The notes: generated from the letters alone by a model not told the origin. A DNA stretch of 44,565 nucleotides from DRGT01 sp035685445 (GCA_035685445.1 DASSAK010000063.1:1-44565), one strand, 5' to 3'; positions 22,708 to 31,746 are shown, numbered from the stretch's first letter. Made by a program: numbers and translations.

Positions 22708-22784
22708 TCATTCAGGGTATGAAAACAAAAAGTTTAGTTCTCTAATTTTTCGTGTGTATTGATACACACAAGTCCGCCAGGTAA
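22708..22784. repeat. Diverged intergenic repeat, copy D, running into the tRNA-Ser 3' end
   Basis: It begins gtcattcaggg, then has acaaaaagtttagttctct (compare acaaaagcttagttctttaa in copy B), then tattgat, agtccg and gccaggtaa. In copy D the gccaggtaa is the actual 3' end of the tRNA gene, while in copy B the same element occurs without the tRNA body. Confidence 0.55.
22752..22769 (-). terminator. Hairpin just downstream of tRNA-Ser
   Basis: gtgtgtat and atacacac form a perfect 8-base palindromic pair with two bases between them, 6 bases past the tRNA 3' end on its strand. It may help 3'-end formation or processing; a T-run on the tRNA strand is lacking. Confidence 0.35.
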
Positions 22785-22856
22785 GGGATTCGAACCCCTG
22801 AGCGCTTTCGCGCAGCCGTTTTCGAGACGGCCGCCTTACCACTTGGCTAACCTGGC
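22776..22856 (-). tRNA. tRNA-Ser (CGA)
   Basis: On the minus strand an 81-base class II tRNA folds cleanly. The acceptor stem is GCCAGGT/ACCTGGC, and the D arm contains GGTAAGGC. The anticodon stem is GCCGT/ACGGC around loop CTCGAAA, giving anticodon CGA (reads UCG, Ser). The long variable arm is TGCGCGAAAGCGCTC, and the T arm is AGGGG TTCGAAT CCCTT. CCA is not encoded. A TATA-like aataaag at 22881-22887 sits 26 bases upstream of the 5' end. No intron is seen. Confidence 0.96.
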
Positions 22857-22923
22857 AATAATTCTTGGAAGTGCCTCCCAAATAAAGAAAAACATCATTA
22901 GTGTCAGGATAAAAAAATAGAAT

Positions 22924-23949
22924 ATGGGATTAAATCTCAAACCACTTGTAGTTAGAGAAAAAACAAAACTAGAATCATTTGCATCTAAAGTTGTTGCAAT
23001 AGATGCATACAATGCAATATACCAATTTTTAGCAATAATCCGAGGTCCTGACGGCAGTCATTTATCTGATGCGAGTGGGCGGGTCACCAGCCATCTTAGT
23101 GGATTATTCTACAGAAACATCAATTTCTTATCAATTGGAATAAAACCAGTTTATGTTTTTGATGGAAAGCCGCCTTCGTTAAAATCAGCAGAAATTGAAC
23201 GTAGACGACAAATCAAAAAAGATGCCACAATCAAATACGAAAAGGCAATTTCAGAAAGAAAATTTGAAGATGCAAGAAAATTTGCTCAACAAACCACTGT
23301 AATGAGAGATACAATGGTTGAGGATTCAAAAAGAATTTTGAGTTTATTTGGAATTCCTTACATTAATGCACCATCAGAAGGAGAGGCCACAGCAGCATAT
23401 CTTACAAAAACAGGTCAAGCATTTGCATCAGCCAGCCAAGACTTTGATTCAATTCTTTTTGGTGCAAAAAGGCTGGTTAGAAATTTTACAAATAGTGGTA
23501 GAAGAAAAATCCCCAATAGAAACACCTACATCGAGATAGAACCAGAAATAATTGACACTGAAAAAACTCTCAAAGAGTTGGGATTAACAAAAGAGCAAAT
23601 GGTCGATGTGGGAATTTTAATCGGTACAGATTTTAATCCAGATGGCTTTACAAGAATCGGTCCAAAGACTGCACTAAAGATGATAAAAGAACATTCTAGT
23701 TTAGAAAAAATTCCGCAGATTCAAGAACAGCTAACAGAAGTAGATTATGAAGAAATCAGAAAAATTTTCCTAGAGCCCAAAATTGCCAAAGTAGATAAAA
23801 TAAAGTTTGATAAAATTGATTATGATGGAATATTGAAATATCTTGTGAATGAGAGGAGTTTTTCTCCAGACAGAGTACAGTCATCACTTAACAGACTAAA
23901 AAAATCAATAGAAAAAAAGAGTCAAACACTAGAACAGTGGTTTTCATAG
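22924..23949 (+). CDS. fen: Flap endonuclease 1
   Basis: This 341-residue protein removes 5' flaps during Okazaki fragment maturation and repair. The XPG N-domain has VVAIDAYNAIYQFL and YVFDGKPPSLKS; the I-domain has APSEGEATAAYL and SQDFDSILFGA; later come GILIGTDFNPDGFTRIGPKT (Asp plus helix-hairpin-helix). These supply the acidic residues of the two metal sites. The C-terminal SQTLEQWFS is a PCNA-binding PIP box. Length and order are normal for archaeal FEN1. It is divergent from tRNA-Ser, and the methyltransferase gene follows 39 bases after its stop. Confidence 0.97.
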   Translation: MGLNLKPLVVREKTKLESFASKVVAIDAYNAIYQFLAIIRGPDGSHLSDASGRVTSHLSGLFYRNINFLSIGIKPVYVFDGKPPSLKSAEIERRRQIKKDATIKYEKAISERKFEDARKFAQQTTVMRDTMVEDSKRILSLFGIPYINAPSEGEATAAYLTKTGQAFASASQDFDSILFGAKRLVRNFTNSGRRKIPNRNTYIEIEPEIIDTEKTLKELGLTKEQMVDVGILIGTDFNPDGFTRIGPKTALKMIKEHSSLEKIPQIQEQLTEVDYEEIRKIFLEPKIAKVDKIKFDKIDYDGILKYLVNERSFSPDRVQSSLNRLKKSIEKKSQTLEQWFS

Positions 23950-23988
23950 ACTCAAAGAGTAAAATTATGCAAATTACATTTTCAAATA

Positions 23989-24813
23989 ATGGATAATCTG
24001 GTAAAAACCATAGTTTCTCTAAAAGAAAAATTTGCGAAAGAATATGCAGGAAATAGCTATATTCATGAAGTCATACCACTATCTTCCTCTGAATTATTTT
24101 CAATAAATGAAAGTAATTTGGAAATGTTACACAAGTTTGCATCATGTAACCCAATTTACTATAATTCATTTGAAATGAAAATTAATGAGATTCCTTGCAT
24201 GGTTTATGAGGGAGACATTAACCAATATTGGTTAGACAGTATAAAACACGATACAAGTTATGCTCCGTTTTATCCAACATGGATTCTTTCAGCTTATGCA
24301 CTTGGTTTAGAAACCAAAAAGCTTGGATTTGAGCAGGTAATTGATATTGGTTCTGGGGATGGTAGAATTTCTTATTGTGCCAAAGTTGTTGGTTTGGAAT
24401 CATATGCAATTGAGATTGATGAACAGTTAGTGGAACTTCAAAAAGGGCTTGTTTCAAAAACTGGAATTAACTTTAATCCAGAACATTCTGATGCAACAAA
24501 GTTTGATTATTCCTCTTTAAAGTTGAGTAATCCTGCCTTATTTATTTCAGGATTACCAGAAATGGGAGAAATGCTTGCAAACAGTGTGATTAACATTATT
24601 GTGTCTATGCCAAATCTAAAGAAAACTTCAGCATTTGTTTTAACCGGAAGCCATCAGATGAGAAAAAATTCAAGAGATACTTCAAAATGGGGATGGGGTT
24701 TATTGATTGAAAATTTTGGATTAAAAGTAATTAAAACCATAACACTTCCAACAAGATGGACAGTTGATCAACCAATTGACACACCATATGTTTTTGTAAC
24801 TAGTTTTCACTAA
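23989..24813 (+). CDS. Class I SAM-dependent methyltransferase-like protein
   Basis: This 274-residue protein has a Rossmann methyltransferase core: QVIDIGSGDGRISYCAK (motif I, about residue 115), AIEIDEQLVELQK (acidic end of strand 2), then SDATKF. The typical NPPY/DPPY motif IV is replaced by LFISGLPEMGEM, so the substrate cannot be guessed. The N-terminal 90 residues form a thaumarchaeal-type extension with no motif. It is probably in the FEN1 transcript (39-base gap). Confidence 0.82.
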   Translation: MDNLVKTIVSLKEKFAKEYAGNSYIHEVIPLSSSELFSINESNLEMLHKFASCNPIYYNSFEMKINEIPCMVYEGDINQYWLDSIKHDTSYAPFYPTWILSAYALGLETKKLGFEQVIDIGSGDGRISYCAKVVGLESYAIEIDEQLVELQKGLVSKTGINFNPEHSDATKFDYSSLKLSNPALFISGLPEMGEMLANSVINIIVSMPNLKKTSAFVLTGSHQMRKNSRDTSKWGWGLLIENFGLKVIKTITLPTRWTVDQPIDTPYVFVTSFH

Positions 24814-24843
24814 CAATTTTTTTACCAAGCTAGGAAGTTTTGT

Positions 24844-25155
24844 TTAACATTTTTGTTTTGCTTCACAGCTGGTACATTTTAATCCATTTGTTGATTGTCC
24901 GCATTTTTTGCAACGTAAGGAAAATGTTTCAAATCTTCCTGCTTTAGCATATTTGTAGTATAATCCCAATCCAACAACTGCCGATATTCCTAGCAAAATG
25001 AAATTTATCGATGCAGAATTATCTACTTTTGAAAAATTATTTTTGCATATGATATCACATTCTGGAATAGAATTGTATGACAATGATTTCCATCCAAATG
25101 CTGTTCCTGGAACCAGCATCATTCCTATCAAAACGAGCACCAAGATAGATTTCAT
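24844..25155 (-). CDS. Exported or membrane protein with C-terminal zinc ribbon
   Basis: This 103-residue protein has a signal-type segment (ILVLVLIGMMLVPGTAFG), a short loop with CDIIC, a membrane helix (SINFILLGISAVVGLGLYY), and a tail with CKKCGQSTNGLKCTSCEAK, a zinc ribbon of two CxxC knuckles 10 residues apart. If the first segment is cleaved, the CDIIC pair lies outside and the ribbon inside. Its design parallels the protein at 14635. No function is recognised. It is convergent with the methyltransferase gene. Confidence 0.72.
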   Translation of the reverse strand: MKSILVLVLIGMMLVPGTAFGWKSLSYNSIPECDIICKNNFSKVDNSASINFILLGISAVVGLGLYYKYAKAGRFETFSLRCKKCGQSTNGLKCTSCEAKQKC

Positions 25156-25187
25156 ACGTAAATTATGCCTGTATTACTATAAGATAA

Positions 25188-25215
25188 TGTGTGTGTATAG
25201 TGAACAACACACACA
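25188..25215 (-). terminator. 9-bp hairpin downstream of acetyl-CoA synthetase
   Basis: tgtgtgtgt (25188-25196) and acacacaca (25207-25215) are perfect reverse complements with a 10-base loop, about 22 bases past the acs stop on the minus strand. It could act as a terminator or mRNA 3' stabiliser; a simple (TG)n composition means coincidence is possible. Confidence 0.3.
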
Positions 25216-25236
25216 ACTTTCAGGATTTTTCAAAAA

Positions 25237-27150
25237 TTAATTATTTTTCATAGAATTTTTTAATTCTTCAAATGCATTTTGAACTTCGTTAACTGCAGCT
25301 CCATCTTCCAAAGTGCTAACATCACCAATTTTTTCATCACTAGCAATTGCTTTGAGCAATCTTCTCATTATTTTTCCACTTCGAGTCTTTGGAAGCTTTG
25401 AAACAAAGTAAATTTGCTCAGGAGTCGCTATTGGGCCAACCCCATTTCTTACCTCATTTTTTATTTCATTTCTCAAAGTATCCTGATCTTTGGTTGCATT
25501 CTCTTTTAGAACAGCGAATGCGATGATTTTTTCACCCTTTATTTCATCTGGAATGCCACAAACAGCAGATTCAGCTACATCACTATGAGAAACTATACTG
25601 CTTTCAAGCTCAGCTGTTCCAATTCTATGGCCCGCAACCTTTAGAACATCATCTGCTCTTCCAAGCAACCACAAATAGCCGTCCTCATCCTTTATTGCAT
25701 AATCTCCAGGATAGTAACAGTTTTCATATTTTGACCAGTAAACTTTTTTGTATTTTTCATCATCATTCCATAATGTCAACAACATTCCCGGCCAGGGTTT
25801 TTTGATAACAAGGTATCCTTTTTTGTTTGATTCTACATCAACACCATTTTCATCAACAACTGAAATTGATACTCCAGGGATGGGCAAGGTTCCAGAGCCG
25901 GGTTTTAATGGAATTGTCTCCAGACCAGGCAATGAAGAGATCATCATTCCGCCAGTTTCTGTTTGCCACCATGTATCAATAATTGGACATTTTTCTTTTC
26001 CAATTGTTTTAAAATACCATTTCCAAACTTCAGGGTTTATTGGCTCACCAACAGTCCCTAAAAGTCGAAGTGTTGAAAGATCATACGAGTTTGGAATCTC
26101 ATCTCCAAACTTCATAAACATTCTAAGTGCGGTGGGAGTAGTGTAAAAAATTGTGACTTTGTATTTTTGAATAATTTGCCACATTCTTGATGCGTCAGGA
26201 AAATCAGGAGCTCCTTCATACATTACTTCAGTTGCACCATGAAGCATTGGGCCATACACTACATAGCTATGTCCAGTAACCCAACCAATATCAGCTGTAC
26301 AAAAAAACACGTCATCATCCTTAATATCAAAAGCCCATTTGAATGTGGAATTCAGATGAGTCAAATAACCACCAGTTCCATGTAAAACTCCTTTTGGTTT
26401 TCCAGTAGTTCCAGAGGTATACAGAATGTACAATGGATGGTTGCTATCTAATTTTTCTGCTTCACATTCGGCAGCGGCATTTTTCATTAAATCACTCCAT
26501 AGTTTATCTTTAGAATTTAGTGTGATCTTGTCTTTTATCCGCTCTAAGACAATAACATTTTGTACAAAGTCTAAATCTTGAATTGCTTCATCAACAACGT
26601 CCTTCAGTTTTACTACAGAGCCTCTTCTATAACCACCATCAGCAGTTATCACAATTTTTGATTTAGAGTCATCTATTCGATCTTTTAGAGATGAAGAGCT
26701 GAATCCAGAAAATACTACTGTATGAATAGCCCCAATTCTGGAACAAGCCAACATTGAGATTGGCAATTCTGGGACCATAGGAAGATAAATAGTAATTCTG
26801 TCTCCTTTTTCTATACCCAGAGATTTGAGCACGTTAGCAAATTTTTGAACCTCCTGCCAGAGATCTTTGTAAGTTAACGCTCTAGATTCCCCATTTTCTC
26901 CCTCCCACAAAATGGCCGGTTTTTCAGGTTTGGATTTTTGGTGAACGTCTAAAGTGTTGTAGGACGCATTAATGAGGCCGCCTTTAAACCATCTGGCAAA
27001 CGGGGGTTTCCAATCAAGAGTTTCATCCCATGGTCGAAACCATGATAATTTTTTTGCCTCTTCATTCCAAAACGATTCAAAATCAAAATCAGCTCTTTTT
27101 CTTGTTTCTGTGTCATTATTTCCCAAACCAATTTCAAAGATATCGTCCAT
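25237..27150 (-). CDS. acs: Acetyl-CoA synthetase (AMP-forming) or close acyl-CoA synthetase
   Basis: This 637-residue ANL-superfamily enzyme activates acetate (or a similar short acid) with ATP and CoA. Visible motifs are YTSGTTGKPKGVLHGTGGY (A3, P-loop), DTWWQTETGG (A5), YYPGDYAIKDEDGYLWLLGR (A7-A8) and KTRSGKIMRR with the catalytic Lys (A10, also the acetylation site in bacterial Acs). Trp in TWWQTETG, as in acetate-specific Acs, favours acetate, though 3-hydroxypropionate or propionate use cannot be excluded. It is monocistronic; a hairpin follows the stop. Confidence 0.92.
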   Translation of the reverse strand: MDDIFEIGLGNNDTETRKRADFDFESFWNEEAKKLSWFRPWDETLDWKPPFARWFKGGLINASYNTLDVHQKSKPEKPAILWEGENGESRALTYKDLWQEVQKFANVLKSLGIEKGDRITIYLPMVPELPISMLACSRIGAIHTVVFSGFSSSSLKDRIDDSKSKIVITADGGYRRGSVVKLKDVVDEAIQDLDFVQNVIVLERIKDKITLNSKDKLWSDLMKNAAAECEAEKLDSNHPLYILYTSGTTGKPKGVLHGTGGYLTHLNSTFKWAFDIKDDDVFFCTADIGWVTGHSYVVYGPMLHGATEVMYEGAPDFPDASRMWQIIQKYKVTIFYTTPTALRMFMKFGDEIPNSYDLSTLRLLGTVGEPINPEVWKWYFKTIGKEKCPIIDTWWQTETGGMMISSLPGLETIPLKPGSGTLPIPGVSISVVDENGVDVESNKKGYLVIKKPWPGMLLTLWNDDEKYKKVYWSKYENCYYPGDYAIKDEDGYLWLLGRADDVLKVAGHRIGTAELESSIVSHSDVAESAVCGIPDEIKGEKIIAFAVLKENATKDQDTLRNEIKNEVRNGVGPIATPEQIYFVSKLPKTRSGKIMRRLLKAIASDEKIGDVSTLEDGAAVNEVQNAFEELKNSMKNN

Positions 27151-27232
27151 GAAGAATCACTTATCATTATACCTAATGATTTCTAAATGTTAATTGAAAA
27201 ACAAAAATGAATTTTAAAGATATTTGAAAAAT

Positions 27233-28192
27233 CTATTGTGCTTGCATTCTAGATAACCAATCAGAATCAGGTTTTTTGTCATCTGACTCTGTAGTTTCTT
27301 CTGGAGGTTCTGGCATTGTAGAACTAACTTGTTGCGGGATCGGAGGAAAACTTTCTGCATCCATTGAATGTTCTGGTTCAGATTCTTGTTCTTTTTCTGC
27401 AGTTATTTCAGGGGTTGTTTCTGTTGGAGGTTCTGGAATTGTTTCAGTTGGCGGTTCGGGTGGGGGTTCGGGAATTGGGTCTGTGGTTGGTGCCTCGGGT
27501 AGCTTCGCGATAACTGTTGTTGCTTCACCAGATTCTGAATCAAGATACGATAATGCAGATTCTTCCAGATGTTTTTTTGGAGGTTCTGTAGCTTGTTGCA
27601 CTTCGAGGTTAAGGTCAGCAATTTTTCTCTGAATATTTGAGATTTCTGATGTTTCATGGGTTATGTGTTCAATGTATTCAGTAGTGAGTTTTCGTACTGA
27701 CTCGTATGTCTGTTCAGTGATTTCATTACTGTTGAATTGAACTTTGGCATCAAACTCAAACATCTTTACCGATTTCATTTGATCATTAAGTTCCTCTAAT
27801 CGTGCTTCTAATTTTGCTTTAAGTTGTTTTTCTGTTTCTTCTAATGCAGAAAGATTTGATTTGTATTTTTCATGAATTAATGAAGTGTCTTCTTTAACAT
27901 CATCATAATCAGATGCAATGTTGATCATTGCTTTTAGTCTACGTAAAGTTAATTCTTTTTCTTTTAACAGTCTTTGTGATTCTAATCTCCATTTTGGAAC
28001 ATAAATAAGAACATCTCCTTGTACTACAATTTGTTCAAAAGGAATATGTTGTAATCCCTGTGCGCCACAATCAACACCTACAGATTCAATTGTGCCATCA
28101 ATGTGAGTTATGGTTCCAAGTGCCTTTCCTAAAAAGGTTCCATACATGTCTTTAACTTGTTTTCCGATAAGGGCCTTACCGTCATTTGTCAT
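27233..28192 (-). CDS. cdvA: Cell division protein CdvA
   Basis: This 319-residue protein (from ATG 28192) has an N-terminal PRC-barrel (IGKQVKDMYGTFLGKALGTI, then HIPFEQIVVQGDVLIYVP), a coiled coil at about residues 75-205 (LLKEKELTLRRLKAMINIA, EETEKQLKAKLEARLEELND) and a long Pro/Glu/Thr tail. This is the CdvA layout: CdvA binds DNA and membrane, and recruits the ESCRT-III protein CdvB to the mid-cell. In thaumarchaea it is used for division, with cdvB and cdvC located elsewhere; neither is visible here. The Pro-Glu-Thr repeats (about residues 230-260) are low-complexity, and the end would hold any CdvB-binding motif. It is divergent from the gene at 28328. Confidence 0.9.
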   Translation of the reverse strand: MTNDGKALIGKQVKDMYGTFLGKALGTITHIDGTIESVGVDCGAQGLQHIPFEQIVVQGDVLIYVPKWRLESQRLLKEKELTLRRLKAMINIASDYDDVKEDTSLIHEKYKSNLSALEETEKQLKAKLEARLEELNDQMKSVKMFEFDAKVQFNSNEITEQTYESVRKLTTEYIEHITHETSEISNIQRKIADLNLEVQQATEPPKKHLEESALSYLDSESGEATTVIAKLPEAPTTDPIPEPPPEPPTETIPEPPTETTPEITAEKEQESEPEHSMDAESFPPIPQQVSSTMPEPPEETTESDDKKPDSDWLSRMQAQ

Positions 28193-28327
28193 GTGGTATA
28201 GTTTTGAGATGCATATAACCGACAAGGTGTTAGAAAGGTTTCAAAATTTGGTTAGAATAATTTTACTAAAATTCACCACGCCTAGACTTTCGCAATTTTA
28301 AAATTCTCTCCACAATCTTTGTCACTT

Positions 28328-28609
28328 ATGATAGATAGACAAGGACTCGAGCAGATCCTCCATTTTGTTTCAAAAAGATGGATTGACATAACAAGAGATC
28401 CAGACAATAAAGCTATGAAATCATTGCCAACAGATTTTTGGATGAATTCAATTGGTGGAAAAGCTGGTAAGGGAAGATGGGTAACGACTTTGATGTATAC
28501 AGAAAATGAAGAAGATGCAAACGCACTAAAAGAAGTTTTGTTGAGATGGCAAGCAAAAGGATTGCAAAATAAACCTGGTTCGGATCTTATTCAAATAGGA
28601 AAGAAATAG
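28328..28609 (+). CDS. Small conserved hypothetical protein
   Basis: This 93-residue protein starts MIDRQGLEQILHFVSKRW and contains ANALKEVLLRWQAKG. It is helical and Trp-rich with several basic residues, no Cys motif and no membrane helix. It is divergent from cdvA with a 135-base shared promoter region and lies 31 bases before the ThyX-like gene, so it may lead that operon. The function is unknown. Confidence 0.7.
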   Translation: MIDRQGLEQILHFVSKRWIDITRDPDNKAMKSLPTDFWMNSIGGKAGKGRWVTTLMYTENEEDANALKEVLLRWQAKGLQNKPGSDLIQIGKK

Positions 28610-28640
28610 AAATTAATAATTAGATAACTTTGAGGTCGTA

Positions 28641-30260
28641 TTGCCTGGCAAGTTTTCTAAAAGTGAAAAGAAAGTTCTTTCTGAACATTTTTCAAATATT
28701 GATCGTTCGGTTTTTGCCATAATTACTCCAAGACAAGTAGATCGTGGAGCTCTCATGTCAAGATACAGTAGAACCGATAAAAGTATGCGCCAAGTTTTTC
28801 TTGACGAGTTTTTAAAAAATGAGAACAGAGGAGAAGAGTTTTACAATAGAGTTTTGTTAGAATATGGAGATGATTCTGTAGCAGAACTTGGCGAAGCACA
28901 AATTGCTATTGAAGGATTATCAAACATTGCAGTAAAAAAAATCGAAGACAGAAGAATTGGTTTATCATATTTAGAGAAGTCATCTCGGTATGTTGTTTGG
29001 AACAAAAAAGTAAATGGAAAATATAGGTTTTATCGTGAACCGACAATAATGAAATCTAAATTTGCTGATGCTTATGAAGAAGCTTGCAATTTTGACTTTG
29101 ATATTTATTCAAAAAACATAGAACCAATGATTGCATATGTAAGAGAAAAATATCCAATTGAAAAATTTTCTTTTAAAGATTCAACTGACAAAAAAGAAAA
29201 ATTATTTTTAAAGTTAAAAAATGAACGTGACATAAAATCTGCAAATTTTATTTACAAAGGATCGACTAAAGCAAAAGCCCTTGATATTTTACGCGGACTG
29301 TTACCTGCCTCTACTTTAACAAATGTCGGAATTACAGGAAATGGAAGAGCGTTTGAATATCTTCTAACCATTCTGTTTAGCTCAAATCTTCAAGAAGAGC
29401 GGGATTTAGCCTCAAAAATAAAGCGAGAGCTAGATTCTACTATCAAATCTTTTGTGAGACGCTCAGATGACAAATATGGAAAGGCATTACAAAATTACTT
29501 GAAGCAAACAAAAAAATCAGCATCAAAGTTTGCCAAAAAACACATCAAAGGAAAAATTCCAAAGCAAGGAATTACAAAATTAGTAAAATTTGAGATAGAA
29601 TCTAAAGCAATCAATGACGTGATTGCTGCAATTCTTTATGATCAATCTCCAAGTGTTCCTTATCATACTGTGCTATCAAATGTCAAAAAAATGTCAGTAG
29701 TTAAAAAGAATCATATAATTAATGAGTTTGTAAAAAATAGAAAAAATAGACGTCACAGGCCTCCAAGAGCATTCGAAGTGGTCTCATATACCTTTGATTT
29801 AATCAACAACTTTGGAATGTTCAGAGACTTTCACAGACATAGAGCACTAACGCTTGGAAGACAATTACTAACAACAGATCATGGATATTCAATTCCAAAA
29901 GAGATGAAAATTCTTGGAATTGACAAAGATTTCAAGGATTGTATGAATAATACAAAAGAAGTGTTTAACAAAATTAGAACAAAATATCCTGAACAAGCTC
30001 AATATGTTGTTAATTTTGCATATAATTATCCATACTTTATTCATCTAAATTTGAGAGAAGCTTGTCATTTAATTGAGCTTAGAACTGTACCTCAAGGGCA
30101 TAAGGATTACAGAAAGGTTGCACAAAACATGTTTAAACATATTAACAGAGTTCATCCAAATCTTAGTAAAATAATCAAATTTGCTGATCTTAAAGAATAT
30201 GAATTAGAAAGATTTGAATCAGAAAAACGAACAGAAGAAAAAAGAAAGAAGGTAAAATAG
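28641..30260 (+). CDS. ThyX-like (FAD-dependent thymidylate synthase) protein with two domains
   Basis: This 539-residue protein is about twice the length of ThyX and seems to be a tandem fusion. The first half has RIGLSYLEKSSRYV, resembling the ThyX motif RHRxxSxNExSxRY in degenerate form. The second half has RDFHRHRALTLGRQ, keeping RHRxxT. ThyX makes dTMP from dUMP with FAD and methylenetetrahydrofolate. Whether this two-domain form still does so or has a related role is unclear, since each motif copy is altered. The start is TTG. It heads a plus-strand run with msrB and hom. Confidence 0.75.
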   Translation: MPGKFSKSEKKVLSEHFSNIDRSVFAIITPRQVDRGALMSRYSRTDKSMRQVFLDEFLKNENRGEEFYNRVLLEYGDDSVAELGEAQIAIEGLSNIAVKKIEDRRIGLSYLEKSSRYVVWNKKVNGKYRFYREPTIMKSKFADAYEEACNFDFDIYSKNIEPMIAYVREKYPIEKFSFKDSTDKKEKLFLKLKNERDIKSANFIYKGSTKAKALDILRGLLPASTLTNVGITGNGRAFEYLLTILFSSNLQEERDLASKIKRELDSTIKSFVRRSDDKYGKALQNYLKQTKKSASKFAKKHIKGKIPKQGITKLVKFEIESKAINDVIAAILYDQSPSVPYHTVLSNVKKMSVVKKNHIINEFVKNRKNRRHRPPRAFEVVSYTFDLINNFGMFRDFHRHRALTLGRQLLTTDHGYSIPKEMKILGIDKDFKDCMNNTKEVFNKIRTKYPEQAQYVVNFAYNYPYFIHLNLREACHLIELRTVPQGHKDYRKVAQNMFKHINRVHPNLSKIIKFADLKEYELERFESEKRTEEKRKKVK

Positions 30261-30308
30261 AAGAATCTTCTAATATTGGATTTTCTTATTAATTATGTGG
30301 AAAATAAA

Positions 30309-30695
30309 ATGGCAAAAACAAAAGAGGAGTTGAAAAAGGAGCTAACGCCTGAAGAATATGATGTTTGTATTAATCATGGGACAGAGCCTGCATTTAGTGG
30401 AAAATATTATGATTGTAAGGACAAAGGTACATACAACTGTACATGTTGTGGTACAGAATTGTTTAGCTCTGAAACCAAATTTGATTCAGGAACCGGGTGG
30501 CCAAGCTTTTGGAAACCTCTTGATGATGAAAACATTAGCTACGTAAAAGACGATAGTTATGGGATGATACGCACAGAAGTAAATTGCAAGAAATGTGGTG
30601 CACATTTAGGTCATGTTTTTGATGATGGTCCACAGCCAACCAATTTGCGGTATTGTATTAACTCAGTTTCATTGAAGCTTAAGAAAAACGAATAA
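30309..30695 (+). CDS. msrB: Peptide methionine (R)-S-oxide reductase
   Basis: This 128-residue protein from ATG 30309 (an upstream TTG would add 11 residues) reduces Met-R-oxide in proteins. Two zinc knuckles (NCTCCGTELF and CKKCGAHLGHV) and the catalytic NLRYCINSVSL with the resolving/attacking Cys are present, as are the substrate motifs FDSGTGWPSFW and GHVFDDGP. Length is normal for MsrB. It lies 48 bases after the ThyX-like gene and is probably in that run. No fused MsrA is present. Confidence 0.96.
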   Translation: MAKTKEELKKELTPEEYDVCINHGTEPAFSGKYYDCKDKGTYNCTCCGTELFSSETKFDSGTGWPSFWKPLDDENISYVKDDSYGMIRTEVNCKKCGAHLGHVFDDGPQPTNLRYCINSVSLKLKKNE

Positions 30696-30735
30696 AATAA
30701 TTTGATATATTAATGACATTCAGATCTCTGACATA

Positions 30736-31746
30736 TTGCGGATAATACTTTGTGGTTTTGGCAGTGTTGGTCAAAGCCTAGCAAAATTACTTGATTCAAG
30801 AGCAGAAGATCTCTATGCACAGTATGGACTAAAACCAAGAATTGTTGGTGTCTTTGATAGTAAAGGAAGTGCAGTTGAAACTTCTGGATTAGATCTGAGT
30901 AAATTAATTTCTGCAAAGAAAAAAAATCGCACAATAAAAAACTATAGCAAGACCAATAACAAAATGTCAGGAGTTGATTTGATACACAATGTAGATGCAG
31001 ATGTACTAATTGAAACAACTGCAAGTAATTACAAAGATGCAGAACCAGGCATGTCTCACATCACAAATGCAATGAAGAAAGGAATGCATGTTATATCTGT
31101 GAACAAAGGTCCGTTGGCTCTTGCATTCCCATCATTAATGGAGCTTGCAACGTACAATCATGTTTTACTTAGATTTAGTGGAACGGTAGGAGGAGGCACT
31201 CCAATTTTAGATTATGGTAAAAACAGTTTACGTGGAGAAAGAATTATTTCATTTGCAGGTATTCTGAACGGAACAACCAACTACATTCTAACAAACATGG
31301 CAAATGGTATGTCATTTGAAGTAGCATTAAAAGATGCAAAATCAAAAGGATATGTTGAAGCAGATGAATCGTTAGATTTGGACGGTCTTGATGCTGCTGC
31401 CAAACTAGTAATCTTAGCTAATTGGGTTATGGACATGAAAGTTACCTTGCCAGACATCAAGCGTACGGGAATTCGCAAAGTTACAAGTACAGATATTCAA
31501 AGTGCTACAAAAAACAAGTGTGCTGTAAAGCTAATTGCTTCATGTGACAAGAATTTAGAGGTCAGTCCAAGAGAGATTTCATTAGAGGATCCTCTTTGTG
31601 TGAATGGAACGCTTAATGCCATATCATTTACTTCAGAGCATTCTGGAACTCAAACCATAATTGGTCGAGGTGCGGGCGGCATGGAAACAGCAAGTTCTAT
31701 CCTACGTGATTTACTAGACATAAGAAAAGAGATATCGAAAATTTGA
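30736..31746 (+). CDS. hom: Homoserine dehydrogenase
   Basis: This 336-residue enzyme reduces aspartate semialdehyde to homoserine on the way to threonine and methionine. The NAD(P) site is IILCGFGSVGQSLAKLL; ISVNKGPLA holds the catalytic Lys; FSGTVGGGTPILD and AGILNGTTNYILTNM are family motifs; KGYVEADESLDLDGLDAAAK is the substrate loop. It has no C-terminal ACT domain, so no allosteric regulation by Thr is expected. The TTG start gives the Rossmann strand at residue 2. Its TGA overlaps the next gene's start. Confidence 0.95.
   Translation: MRIILCGFGSVGQSLAKLLDSRAEDLYAQYGLKPRIVGVFDSKGSAVETSGLDLSKLISAKKKNRTIKNYSKTNNKMSGVDLIHNVDADVLIETTASNYKDAEPGMSHITNAMKKGMHVISVNKGPLALAFPSLMELATYNHVLLRFSGTVGGGTPILDYGKNSLRGERIISFAGILNGTTNYILTNMANGMSFEVALKDAKSKGYVEADESLDLDGLDAAAKLVILANWVMDMKVTLPDIKRTGIRKVTSTDIQSATKNKCAVKLIASCDKNLEVSPREISLEDPLCVNGTLNAISFTSEHSGTQTIIGRGAGGMETASSILRDLLDIRKEISKI

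Noticed and set aside
27276..27632. 118-residue Gly/Ser/Val frame opposite cdvA
   Set aside because: It mirrors the Pro/Glu/Thr codon repeats of CdvA.
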